A DNA stretch of 64,000 nt. Origin: Halichondria panicea (Eukaryota > Porifera > Demospongiae > Suberitida > Halichondriidae). The translations under genes were made by a program, and so were the position numbers. The notes under the pieces were generated by a model. That model searched no databases. It saw only the letters and a list, made by a program, of their open reading frames with translations, and was not told the DNA's origin. The stretch is from assembly GCF_963675165.1 (NCBI RefSeq), contig NC_087377.1, positions 7,829,122-7,893,121 on the forward strand, read 5' to 3'. This document shows, one piece after another, positions 21,900-32,700 of this stretch; positions within the stretch are counted from its first letter, which is position 1, and each line of letters opens with the position of its first letter.

Positions 21900-23496
21900 T
21901 ACTTCCTGTCATGCTTCTTCAATGAATATGCTTATAACTACTGTTTGACATCACTGTTGCTATAGCTATGCAATGAATTTGCTATTTTTTTTAAAAGCGA
22001 TGGCTGATTCAAGCAAGCAATTGTGAAGGCTGTGTTTCTGCATCTTTATAGAAGGCACTTCAAGAAAGTACACTGGTGCTACTTGTCTACAAAGAGTGCA
22101 AATGTACCCCAAAATATCATTCCACAAGCCTACTGTACTGGCCCAGTGCAGTGCAGTCTCTTTAGTCTGAGAAACACTTGGCAGTCTGGACCCTTCTTAC
22201 TGCTCCTGGTCCCATGCAGCAATGTAATAAGCAGGTTGTGACAACCAATGTTAAAAGTTGAAAAAAAGCAACACAAACAAACCAGTATCGTTCGATTCAC
22301 GATCACGGAGTTCTTTGAAATTTGCCTCCTTTTTGGAACTATTCATCGCTCGAACTTGGCTCTTTTTATGTTGACTAAAATCATTAGTAGTCTGTTTTGT
22401 ATTGAATTCTCTCTAACTCTAATATTGCTAATAATTATTGATTGAATTGAGTAGTGTGTCATTGTTTTAATTGAAACAGTGTGTTAATTTTGTTGCAAAG
22501 GTGGGATATACTGTATTCAGTTCTAGCTGTACATGTAGTTTGACCACAGCCATGGTATATGGCAGTTACAGCAGTTTTAAGCACCTTTGCAACACACACA
22601 CACACACAAATGGGGTAAACCACAATGTAAACCCACAATGTAAACATGGACTACATGCAGGCTAGCCTTGAGTGGTTTCTTACCAAATAAAAATTGGCCA
22701 GTGTACTAACACAACAACTATAGATCTAGCTATATACAGGGTTGCGGTAATAAGGCCTACTCCACAGATGTGATATATGGAGAATGGTGTACCAGAGCTG
22801 AGGTGTGTACTTGGTCTATCTCATACCACACAGAAAAAATAACTAGCAATTTGAAATGTGAACATAATTATTGACAGCAGTGATAGCAGTGGTGTAGGAA
22901 GAGAGTTATCACTTAGAGAGCATGGAAAAAGTTTAGAAGGGGAGCTGATACGCATGTGCACACATATTAAAGTGCGCCTGCAAGGGGGTCTTAGGGTAGT
23001 CCCCTAAAAAAATTGCATGCTCTGGTATTGATTGGTGTATTTGGTACAATTAAAAGCTTGATCTTTGATTCAATTGAGCTTGGGTAAAAAGCAAGCATGC
23101 AGTGTTAGGGGCCTGGTTCCTACTTTTAGTACACCACTGGACTGAATGGACAGTACTGCAGATGTCTCCCATTTGAGTAACCACAATTTACTACAATAGT
23201 ACATTGTGGTTTTATGCTTGTGTTCATGTGTTGCAAAGGTGCTTAAAACTGCTGTATACACTAGGGTATAACTGCCATATACCATGGCTGTGGTCAGACA
23301 GGTTGTATAAGTAGTATAAACTACAACTGAAGCCTTTGATCTTTGGTGCAACCATAGTACAAGTGCATATATACCATTTATCGTTTTGGTAACAATTAAT
23401 GCATTGATTTTTTGGCGTTTGTTATATTTTAACCATCATATCCCTCCCTCATTATTAAATTACGGAAATCATTAAATTTGTTTTTTTGTCTTCATT
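21900..23496. repeat. Inverted-repeat and MITE region, no gene
   Basis: An inverted repeat joins 22541-22595 (CCACAGCCATGGTATATGGC) to 23230-23298. A hAT-like MITE with CAGTGGTGTA ends lies at 22887-23139. Bases 23360-23495 (CCATTTATCGTTTTGGTAAC onward) are the sequence that directly follows kinase K2 at 56900-57037, so the intervening 1.6 kb was gained here or lost there. Open frames in the region have no recognisable content. Confidence 0.55.
22887..23139. mobile_element. hAT-like MITE, CAGTGGTGTA ends
   Basis: The left end CAGTGGTGTAGGAAG and the right end, inverted, CAGTGGTGTACTAAAAG share 10 bases. The same CAGTGG start occurs at 30363 and 40360. Target duplication is not evident. Confidence 0.45.
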
Positions 23497-25092
23497 GTTA
23501 TGCCTCGAGGCGTAGCCGCACGAGAGATATATACGGTAAAGCTGACTGTGTGTGTGTGTGTGTGTGACTGTTCCAGCTGTAACTGCTCAACGGTTGCAAT
23601 GCGACGAAAGCTAACAGCTTCTATAGGCTTCTAGCCACGTTCCCTTGGATTTTGATTCGTGGATTAGCAAACTAAAGCTTCTTTCTCGAGTTATGGCTAG
23701 TTTGACTCACATTGAAGGCTGTTGCAGTCTCTTCAGAATCTTTCATAGCATCATCTGTCCGCACAAACTTTCTATTAGTAAAACCAGTAGGTTTTACATA
23801 GGATTGGCAGTGGGTTGCACTATTTCAACGTTTCACCGCTCTTTGTCTGACTGACTAAGTAAGTAAGTAAGTAAGTAAGTGAGTAAGTAAGTAAGTAAGT
23901 TTCTTGCCCAGCATTTACTCCAAGTACAGCCATCTCCAGGACATTCTGCACAGGGTTTCCAAACGACTACAACCTGGATTACAAAGCGCTTCTTCAGATT
24001 TGCGATTGCTTCCACGAGGCAGATGACCTCTCAGTCTCTATTTCTCTTACCTTGACAATTCCGCCATCTTTAATGACTCAGCAATTGCGTTGTGGCCAAT
24101 AATAATAGATAGGCGTGGCTAATAAACCGTGCGCCTAAAATCAGTGCAGCAGTGCTTTTCCAGAGCCTGAGGTGTTCCTTTTCTTCACACTGTTCAGCTC
24201 TAGCTCCCTTTCTCTGACAAGCATGCTATATGCACTGGCTAGATATCATGCTCTTAAAATGGCTGTCATTTAATACTGATTCGCAAATTCAACATAATTA
24301 TCAAGCAATAAATTATTACTCATTTATACTATAATTATTAGTCCAGAGATATTCGAGAAGATATCTGATTAGTCCTGTCTTCTCTTCTTGTACTGCCTCT
24401 TGACGTTCCACTTATGCATGTCATGATACGTAAACTGTACTGAAAAAGAAAGGGAATCCGACTAGAAAAACATTTGCAATGTGAAAAATTGCTAGGATTG
24501 GCCAGGGGAACCACAAAAAAGCGTGGGAACAAGAAATCAGACGAGAGCATAACTCCAATCCGTTACAACGTCATGAACATGTACAATACATAGTATATTA
24601 AATAATAGACTGTGTTCCAGATCCACCTATCAGCTTCCATCCACCACATCATTCCATGCAGTCACCAGTACGGTCCGTGCATGTTACTACGCATGGATGG
24701 ACTGTGTGTACCTGTGCTCAACACTGCATGTATTAGGAACATCAATTCATCACAAATCATCATGATTATGTGCCCCACATTCTAAAATGGATGTATAATA
24801 AATATATATTCCACCAGTAAAAATTGCGTGGCATATTGGCTGGGAAAACATGGGAAAACTACCAGTATACATGTGATTGACGTTGTAACGGATTGGAGTT
24901 ATGCTCTCGTCTGATTTCTTGTTCCCACGCTTTTTTGTGGTTCCCCTGGCCAATCCTAGCAATTTTTCACATTGCAAATGTTTTTCTAGTCGGATTCAAC
25001 ATATGAGTTAGCCTTGCACTAAAGCGCTAGCTTTTTGTTAGCTACAATACTCAGAAAATATCTGTTAAAACAGCTAGCTAGCTAGCTAGAGT
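23497..25092. repeat. Repeat R1 variant, interrupted by a foldback
   Basis: The start ATGCCTCGAGGCGTAGCCGC and the next 280 bases match 39004-39280. The matching end (AACATATGAGTTAGCCTTG, 24998 onward) resumes after 1.2 kb of inserted sequence that is absent from the 39 kb copy. The insert includes an AAGT microsatellite at 23854-23901 and the foldback at 24454-24997. Confidence 0.65.
24454..24997. mobile_element. Foldback element F1
   Basis: Arms of about 120 bases, 24454-24574 and 24878-24997, are inverted and nearly identical (GAATCCGACTAGAAAAACAT at the left end). Open frames reading through both arms (LLGLARGTTKKRGNKKSDES) are the same sequence seen from each side and do not indicate a protein. 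Confidence 0.8.
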
Positions 25093-25108
25093 AAGTCGCC
25101 AAACTCCA

Positions 25109-25728
25109 TCAGACATCAAAGTATGTCAGGTAAAAGGGCGTGTAACGCACAAACAAAACAAGACTGAGTCAAACTAATTACACACACTAACAGATGGCCA
25201 TGCATGGGCCTATTATCCAGCGAAAACTTAGATAGGTCAAGTCGCTTCCAATCCGAGCAGTGATAACTTGAAAAAAACCACCGAATAAACCACCCAAGCT
25301 ATAAGCGCTAATATATAGCGCTTATAACTTTAGGCGCTATATACTAGCGCTTATAGCCAGAATATTGCTGACTCAGCACTTTACAACCTCACAAAGAAAC
25401 AAGTGTAGCTCCGCTTTGCAGGGTCGCCTGATTCTGGGAATTGCTCCACTCTGTACTGCACTCTATCTAGATTGTACTCAGCTTGTGTCAGTTAGCTCTA
25501 GCTGTGTAGTTTTTCAAAAACGGCGATCGGTACATTCTGACAAAATCGAAAAATTCGGTGGTTTTTTCAAGTTATCACTGCTCGGACTGGAAGCGACTTG
25601 GCCTATCTAAGTTTTCGCTGGATAATAGTCCCATGGCCATCTGTTAGTGGTGTGTAATTAGTTTGAATCAGTCTTGTTTTGTTTTGTGCGTTTACATGCC
25701 CTTTTACCTGACGCACTTTGATGTCTGA
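25109..25728. mobile_element. Foldback element F2
   Basis: Arms 25109-25286 and 25553-25728 are inverted copies (TCAGACATCAAAGT at the ends; ATGGCCAT and CAGCGAAAACTTAGATAGG inside). The loop contains a set of nested palindromes built from AGCGCTTATA between 25306 and 25357. It lies 160 bases from the scaffold gap. Confidence 0.8.
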
Positions 25729-25885
25729 CCATGAGATACAAAAGAAAGGGGATTGGAAACGAAATTTTTACGAAATTTTTTGCGTGAAGCATTCCGCGTT
25801 ATAGGGCGTGGCTAAAACTACAAAGAATTATATTTATAGTCAGCATGCTCATTACCTGTCTTGACTGCTCTACAATGTGCTGGTA

Positions 25886-26085
25886 NNNNNNNNNNNNNNN
25901 NNNNNNNNNNNNNNNNNNNNNNNNNNNNNNNNNNNNNNNNNNNNNNNNNNNNNNNNNNNNNNNNNNNNNNNNNNNNNNNNNNNNNNNNNNNNNNNNNNNN
26001 NNNNNNNNNNNNNNNNNNNNNNNNNNNNNNNNNNNNNNNNNNNNNNNNNNNNNNNNNNNNNNNNNNNNNNNNNNNNNNNNNNNNN
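25886..26085. other. Assembly gap of 200 N
   Basis: Exactly 200 unknown bases, which looks like an estimated or default gap size. Frames drawn through it are meaningless. Left flank resembles an M2-type MITE end (GCGTGAAGCATTCCGCGTTA). Confidence 0.99.
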
Positions 26086-26239
26086 CTTCATCAACCTGCG
26101 AACGCTTTTTCGCTTTTTAACATTAATTTTGTTGTTCATTTTTCATGGATAAAGTAACGAAGAGGAGAGTTGAAAGTCTGTAGGGAAGGAGCTTTGTATA
26201 ATATCTATTTGCAGTTTGTTCGTTTATATATACAGTCAT

Positions 26240-26640
26240 TATGCCGGCATGCGCAAGGTATACGGTAGTGTGTCTGTGTGTGTGTAGATCGACTGTTACA
26301 GCTGCTCGATGATAAATGAAGCTCAAAGAGTTTCTGTATAATTATTGTAGGCTGCTAATCATAATTATTTCTTGAATTGCAATTAGTTGGCTTTGCAAAA
26401 TAATGCTTACGGTTATGTTTGCTTACTTTGAAAGCTAGTACAACGTACTTGTGTGTAGCAAAATAGGGGAATAACGAGAGAATGAAGTAAAATAAAAAGA
26501 ATTAAGCATTATCCACCAGGACCGATGAATCCATCTAAAATGTTGTAAATTATATGTGCAGTGTATTCATTAATAATGGTACTGCATGTAGCTTCATTGC
26601 CTACACTGAGGCATCATCACCCTTTCAGTAACATTCATTT
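26240..26640. repeat. Repeat R1 copy
   Basis: It starts ATGCCGGCATGCGCAAGGTA and shares the GTGTGTGTAGA, CTGTTACAGCTGCTCGATGA and GGCTTTGCAAAATAATGCTT stretches with the copy at 2521. It ends near GAGGCATCATCACCCTTTCA, matching the 3' end of the other copies. Confidence 0.6.
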
Positions 26641-26649
26641 TTTTCTCAG

Positions 26650-27037
26650 GTCGCGTTGAAGGACACTTTGAAGGACTGCGACTGCCTTTGCTTGTTGACA
26701 GTCTCCCTGGGTACATCATCAACCTATGTAGAAAATGTAAGTATTACTTCTCAGTGTATCTAGCAATTATCCTATTATATCCCTAGCTCTTTGCTGGAGG
26801 GAGGAGAGCCTCATTGTCTGGTGGCATGCACTCCACTTGCCCTATTAAAATGGTAGTAAAGAATTTGTTTGATATAGATGTATAATTATACTGATATTCA
26901 TATAAATTCTTTTTCAGAATCGAACTTTCAGTGAATTTCCACAATGGCACAGTTTCAATACCGTCTATTATGCAAGAAAGCAAGCTTCTTAACTCTTCCA
27001 CAACGTGCCCTGGAGTATGCTCACTGTAGCTGACCTG
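26650..27037 (-). CDS. Possible terminal exons of an unknown gene
   Basis: On the minus strand a 112-base stretch (27037-26926) after an AG reads VSYSEHTPGHVVEELRS and LWKFTESS. Downstream, after another AG, comes GQVECMPPDNEALLPPAKS and a stop at 26783. The frame is open across the whole interval, so the intron is not forced. On the plus strand an AG/GT-bounded stretch (26651-26738) reads HFEGLRLPLLVDSLPGYI. The two strands compete and I cannot say which, if either, is expressed. Confidence 0.25.
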
Positions 27038-27079
27038 GAGCTGAAAAGATTCCTTTATTAATTTATATTGTGCATACAA

Positions 27080-27674
27080 TGTAGCCTTTTGCTGTATCTA
27101 CATAAAATATTTGCCAGCCATTTATTTTATTTTTTTGTTTTTTTGTTTCTGCTTCTGGTAAAAAAGAAAAACTACCAAGAATGTATTTCCCTTCCCTTTG
27201 AGTATATTTTGGAGTGTTCACAGTGTGTAGTGAATGGGTTCTGAGCGCTTTTGCGCAAGAGAAAAAAACAGCTCGTTACTAAGGCTTGAATGGAAATTTC
27301 GGGGTCAAAGGTCGCGCCCACGGCAGCTCTTTTTATACTCAGAATTCTGGAAGCGACTAATCCGGTAATTAAAGCCAAAGCTTTATACCTCTTCCCTTGT
27401 TGTTCAGTCTTCAGAATAATGTTTTCTAAGCTTCAGAGAAGAGAGAAGCTTCAGCTAAGAGCCATTCCAATAATGATAAAACGGGAACTGACTTGTAGTA
27501 CACGATAGTACACGAATATAAATGTCACGAAAGTGAACGAGAATATCCATTCGTCAGAATCTGACAAACGACTGACGCATGCGCAGACAACTAGTACCAG
27601 GCCTAGTTGTTCGCCTAACCGTTATAAAAGCGAAAACTCGGCCTGGGATCGAGGCTAGCATGTATATTAATTAC
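27080..27674. other. No gene recognised; one DR1-like site
   Basis: This stretch has no recognisable exon. At 27302-27314 the word GGGTCAAAGGTCG is one base off a direct repeat of AGGTCA-type half-sites spaced by one (DR1). Confidence 0.4.
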
Positions 27675-27732
27675 TAGCCTCGATTCAAGGCCGATTAAAA
27701 TACGTATTTTAATCGGCCTGGAATCGAGGCTA
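27675..27732. repeat. 58-bp near-perfect palindrome
   Basis: The arms TAGCCTCGATTC and GGCCGATTAAAATA are mirrored about TACGTA, with a single mismatched pair near the middle of each arm. Related words (CCTCGATCCCAGG) occur at 32180 and 33182. Likely a tiny foldback element. Confidence 0.8.
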
Positions 27733-27797
27733 ATTAATTACCTGAGGACTCCGGAGTGAAGTACAACTCATTTGGTATTCCACCTGCTGTGTTTGCA

Positions 27798-27910
27798 GTG
27801 TTGCTTTTACGAATTCTATGAGTGTTCCATTCCCAATAAAATCGATCCAAGTCAAATTGAATGAGATGAAAGAAGCAAAATCGGAGGCAATCTCTGTTGG
27901 AAGAGTATAA
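27798..27910 (+). CDS. Possible last exon, unknown protein
   Basis: After TTTGCAG the frame reads VAFTNSMSVPFPIKSIQVKL and ends ISVGRV with TAA at 27908. Its 3' part is repeated at 57861-57940 with the frame kept. There is no recognisable domain and no linked upstream exon. Confidence 0.25.
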
Positions 27911-29618
27911 CGTAATTATAGTATGCAAATGCATGCATATAATTATATATAATTATGTTGTAATAAGTATGATTCAATGAAAATAGACATCATAGCAATT
28001 ACCGTTCAGGGATGCTTGTGTTATCGTACAAGTCATTGTACATCAAGCCCTATATAATTATCACAGAAATTGGAATTATTATAATTATGTTGCAATCGTG
28101 GATAATTATATCATGCATGCATGTGCATGTATTATTCTAGCTTTAATTATACAATACACTTGCATCTACACGCATGTGTATGTTAAAATTATTATATATA
28201 TTTAAGACCCCGAGGAGAAGCACGATACATGGTAATAGAGATCTCTACTTACTTGAAAAAGTCAATTCACCAATAAATGCAAGATTTTAGCAACTGACTC
28301 CACAGTGCCTCGATTCTCTATGATTATTTATAATTATTATGCTAAAGTATAAGATACAGGTACGTATATATATAATATAATTATACTTGGTTTGATGTTG
28401 ACCTCCCGTAACGGAAGCTGCTCAACCTACTCCTGCTGTCATTATGATTTCTTCGGAAGAATGGCTGAATGTAGGCCATGCAGATCACAGTTCTCAGTTC
28501 CATATAGTCACAGCGTAGCAATCGAGGGACTATACGTACTCCTGTGAATATTTTACTCGGTATAGTTACAAGCAAGCCAGCATGCTTCTTTACCATTCAC
28601 ATGCAGTCTCGACACTCAACAAAATAAGAATTTATCAATTTGGGATTTTTGTTTGTTGTACCCACTTTCAGCCACATAATACGCCTTGAGTATCTACGTG
28701 ATAATAATGTGCATGGTCATTATAATTATAACTGCTGTGCATGTATAACTTGTACTCACCCATCAATGCAGCCATGTATAGAAAATCCATATGGTTTCAG
28801 TTTGTCATGCCCATCACAATGCCACATCTCATTTAGGCCCTATAAATTATGTTCATAAAACAATCACAATCTGAATTTGACAGCGGGCATGAACAATTAG
28901 TATACCTTAACACAATATTGTCTCCGTTTCAAGTGATGTGACTACCGTGCTAGACTTCCTTCTGCATGGGTCTAAATTTGCCAATATAATTATAGTCCCA
29001 TAACTGTCTTCCTATAATTATATACCAGTATGAAATGTATGCAAATGCCAGTTATATATACACTATATGCACATTTATACCTTGCCACTGGTTCATTGTA
29101 CGTCTGTCTAATTCTTTAATTTGCCACATTCTCCTATAACCAATAAGCTTTCCTGATCCTGCAAGCTCTCTCTGTATGCATGCACGTAGACTTCATGCAT
29201 GTAGCCTTGTAGGATATAAAGACAGCAACCATGCCATATCATTACCTTTATTAACTTGTTTACTCTCCTTATATGCCTAGTTTGTTGATATGAGTTGCGT
29301 CACACTCTTCTTCTTAAATTAAGTTGCTGCAGTAAAAGCTTGAGAGTCCTCATTGAAATACAAATTCCATGGAGACTTCTCAGGAACTGCAGTATTGTTT
29401 TGTAAGGGTAGCCTTCCTTAAAATACCTGCTAACCAAGGTCTTTCTGAGCTCACTAACCATGGCTAGATTGTTCGCGCAAGATTATGATTTTACTTCTAA
29501 ACTGGAATGACCTTTGACCTCACCGTATTTGCAAACGGCCTCGCTTCCAATGAGTGGTGACCTCTGACCTCTAGTAACTAGGAAGTGAATTGGCTTCTGT
29601 ACTAATTAACACAAATTA
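27829..29618. repeat. Segmental duplication S2a (partner 57859-59638)
   Basis: About 1.79 kb is shared with S2b in the same orientation, nearly base for base. Differences are mainly small indels of words such as ATGC, CATG, TGCA and ATAATTAT. The segment ends 88 bases upstream of the receptor B start codon, so in this copy it also serves as that gene's upstream region. Confidence 0.9.
29508..29570. promoter_or_regulatory. Two DR1-type nuclear-receptor sites
   Basis: TGACCTTTGACCT at 29508-29520 and TGACCTCTGACCT at 29558-29570 are each two TGACCT half-sites (AGGTCA on the other strand) spaced by one base. DR1 is the classical site for HNF4/RXR-class receptors, and sponges have receptors of this lineage. 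They lie about 200 and 140 bases before the receptor B start codon. Both are conserved in S2b at 59529 and 59579. Function is inferred from the motif alone. Confidence 0.45.
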
Positions 29619-29705
29619 AATTCCTAAGGCCTTGCCGTGAAAAGGACTATTGCTCTAGCTCTGTAGCTAGCTATAGCTGTCCGTCCGTCTAGTAGCTAAC
29701 TAATT

Positions 29706-32700
29706 ATGAGCAAGCAAATTAACTCAAGAATACTGACTAATCTTGTAAGTAAAGCATGCATTGTGTCACTGCCCATACCTTTTATATACTACCGGCTTTG
29801 AAGCTCAGACTGTGTGTATATTAAACCGAAATTGGATAATTATTACAGGTGCTGTGGGCTATTTATATTGCTCAGATTGGCTCAAAGCTAAAAGGTGAGT
29901 GAGGCTAGATATACCCCTAGTCTAGGTACATTAGATGTGCAAGTAGTGTAATTTGTGTATTGTGCATTGTTCAGGTTCCCTGTTTGCAGTATTCATACTG
30001 CTATTTTTTGTTAACCTTTGCATTTGTTGCTATAATACGACATATTTTCACAGTAAATTGTGTGTGACCCTTTAGCTCAGTGAAATTAATGTTCATAGCG
30101 TTTCTAATTACGCGCAAGTGGTATCATTAGCCTCCTTCATTGCACTGCTACTGACTGCTTGCGCATGTGCAAAATAGATATTTTTTCCCATAAAATTTAT
30201 CGGAGAAAATATCCTAAAAGTCATACACAGAGCTATATAAATTATATAGCTATGTATATATGTATATAGCCAGCTAGAGACAGAGCTATAGGTTTGTTGT
30301 AAAGCTATTTTCTTTCTGACACCTCATTTTTGTGGCCATTTGGGACACAGCACACTACTTAGCAGTGGCGTAGGAAGATTTTTTGCAAGGGGGGCTTACA
30401 GTAGTCTGGCCACGCCCTCCCCAACTTTGTATTCGACTGAAAGAGACTGGAATTCGAGACTAGGCTCATACTGTCATAGATCAATCGTTATCTCTGTGGT
30501 AGATCTATCACTTTGCACTTTAGACTTTTGAAACCTAGCCCATTATGAAATAATCACGTAATTTACAGTTTAATAGCATGCAGCTGGCTGCAGCCAGCCA
30601 GCATGCTGTACTGTAGCTTAGCTAGCTCAACAGTTCAAGCCAGAGGAGGTACGACAAGCGGTTAAGTTCACGTGGCTGTTATTTCTTGATTGAGGCAAGA
30701 AAGACAAAAAAGTCGTTAAAAATACATTCCAATGACGACATTCAACTGGTGGCAAGTAAGCGCCATAAAGAGACAAGTTTAGAGCATAAAACTCAGTGAA
30801 TTTGTTGCTGGCTAGTAGCTAGAGTTTTACAAGTACAGATTAGATTTGTTGTACGAACCAAGGCTCAGATGTTGGCAGTGATCCTATCCTGAATGCAGGC
30901 ACAGAATACTTATTAAATACTCTAAAACAGAATTACACTAAAAACAATAATATCTCAAAATCTAAGTGGTGGTTGAAACTGGTTGAAAAGCTATTTCACA
31001 TCAGTATAAGCAATCAACCAGCCTGATCTTAGAAACATCAAGTGTATTTCGAAAGATACACGCCAAACCAAATCCACTATCAAAGTACACAGTCTTGAAT
31101 GATATTCATGCACAAGTTAATGAGATTCTTGATCCTTTTGGCTGGTCATGTGACCGTGTCGTACCTCCTCTGAGTTCAAGCTAAACATTGCTCTCCAACA
31201 AGGGGGAGCTCCAGCCCCTGGAGCCACCCCACTTCCTACGCCACTGCTTAGTATTAGCTTTATCATAGGTGCTATAGGATGACAAGCATGAAAAAGTGCT
31301 TTCTAGCTACTTCAAGTCACAAAAATCAAGATTATATTTTCTTAATTTCCAAATGATACTCACCATCAGGGGGCATAATTATGTATGTATAAGTGTTGGA
31401 GGGGTCTTTGCATTAGACACAATAAGTTTCCCGGGTTTTCGCAGGAGTTTTAAAGGCGAAACACGGATGGTTTCAGCATACGTGTTTCCCCGCGGTTTTA
31501 ATCGAGGCTTACTTCCAACGTGGGGGTCTAAACCATGATAATTGTTTTTGCTGCATGTAAAATGTCGATCCATGAGCAGTTTTGCTGCTAAACGTCAACT
31601 TCATGAACTACTTGTGGCCATTTGGGACACAGCACACTACTTAGACAGAATCCTATAGCTACATGTATGTTATAGTACGTATTTAGCTAAACTAACACAA
31701 GCATGAAAAATGCTCTGTGTTAGACTAGCTACTTCACAACAATCAGGATCATATTTTTTCATTTCCAAATGACACTTACCATCGAGGGACACTTGGAGGG
31801 GTCTTTGAGATGCATGCATAAGACTCAATAAGTTTCCCGGGAAAGTTATTATCAAGTTCCCGAGGTAAAAGCGAAACACAGATTGTTTCTGAGCTACCAC
31901 ATAGAATTCATTGTGGAAGCATCACGTGGACCACTTCCGTTGCCAATCCCTCTCTATTCAACCTATATGGTTTTACAGAGTATAATTATACAATGTTATC
32001 CAAAGCCCCCCGGATACCGGAGTGATCAAGATTTAACGCATGTGCAAGCAGTCAATACCAGGCCCACTTCTCTGATGAAGTGTGACCTGGGATTGATAAG
32101 GTGGCATATTTTTGCGGATGTTATTTCAATTAGAGTAAAATCGAAAAATAATTGTACTGGAAAATACAATGATACGTACCACTAGCCTCGATCCCAGGTC
32201 GCACTTGATCAGGGAAGTGATAATAGAAGCGCCAAATTCACTAAATTGTTACTACGATTGAGCGCCAAATAAATTCTGGAATTATTTTTTGTTGGTACTT
32301 ATGCCGCGGTGCGCATGCCCAAGCGAGGTATACGGTAGTGTGTGTGTATGTGGCTGTCTGTATATAGACTGCTTACATGCATCTGTTCAAGGATCAACTT
32401 AGTACTAGTAGTTAGCTTTGCACTAGAACACTAGGTATTGGTGGCTGCAAGAATGAGAAGAGAGCTGCAAGGCTCTACTGTACTGATGCAGTATAACCAT
32501 TAATTTTAGCTTTTAGACTTTGTATTTTTGTCATCCTTTTTAGCATCAATCATGTCCCACTCTTTACAGATGCAGCAAAATTACCGTAAGAACATTATGA
32601 TATCTGTGTGTATTAGCAATAGCCAGTAGCTTTATGTTATGTAGCTCTGACACATCCACCAAGGCATCAGCACTCGCTGTCCTTTCATTAGATTATAACG

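Noticed and set aside
24338-24977. Two mirrored minus-strand frames with GLARGTTKKRG
   Set aside because: They are the two arms of foldback F1 or antisense to them; symmetry explains the shared peptide.
25845-26157. Open frames through the N run
   Set aside because: The frames exist only because unknown bases cannot be read as stops.
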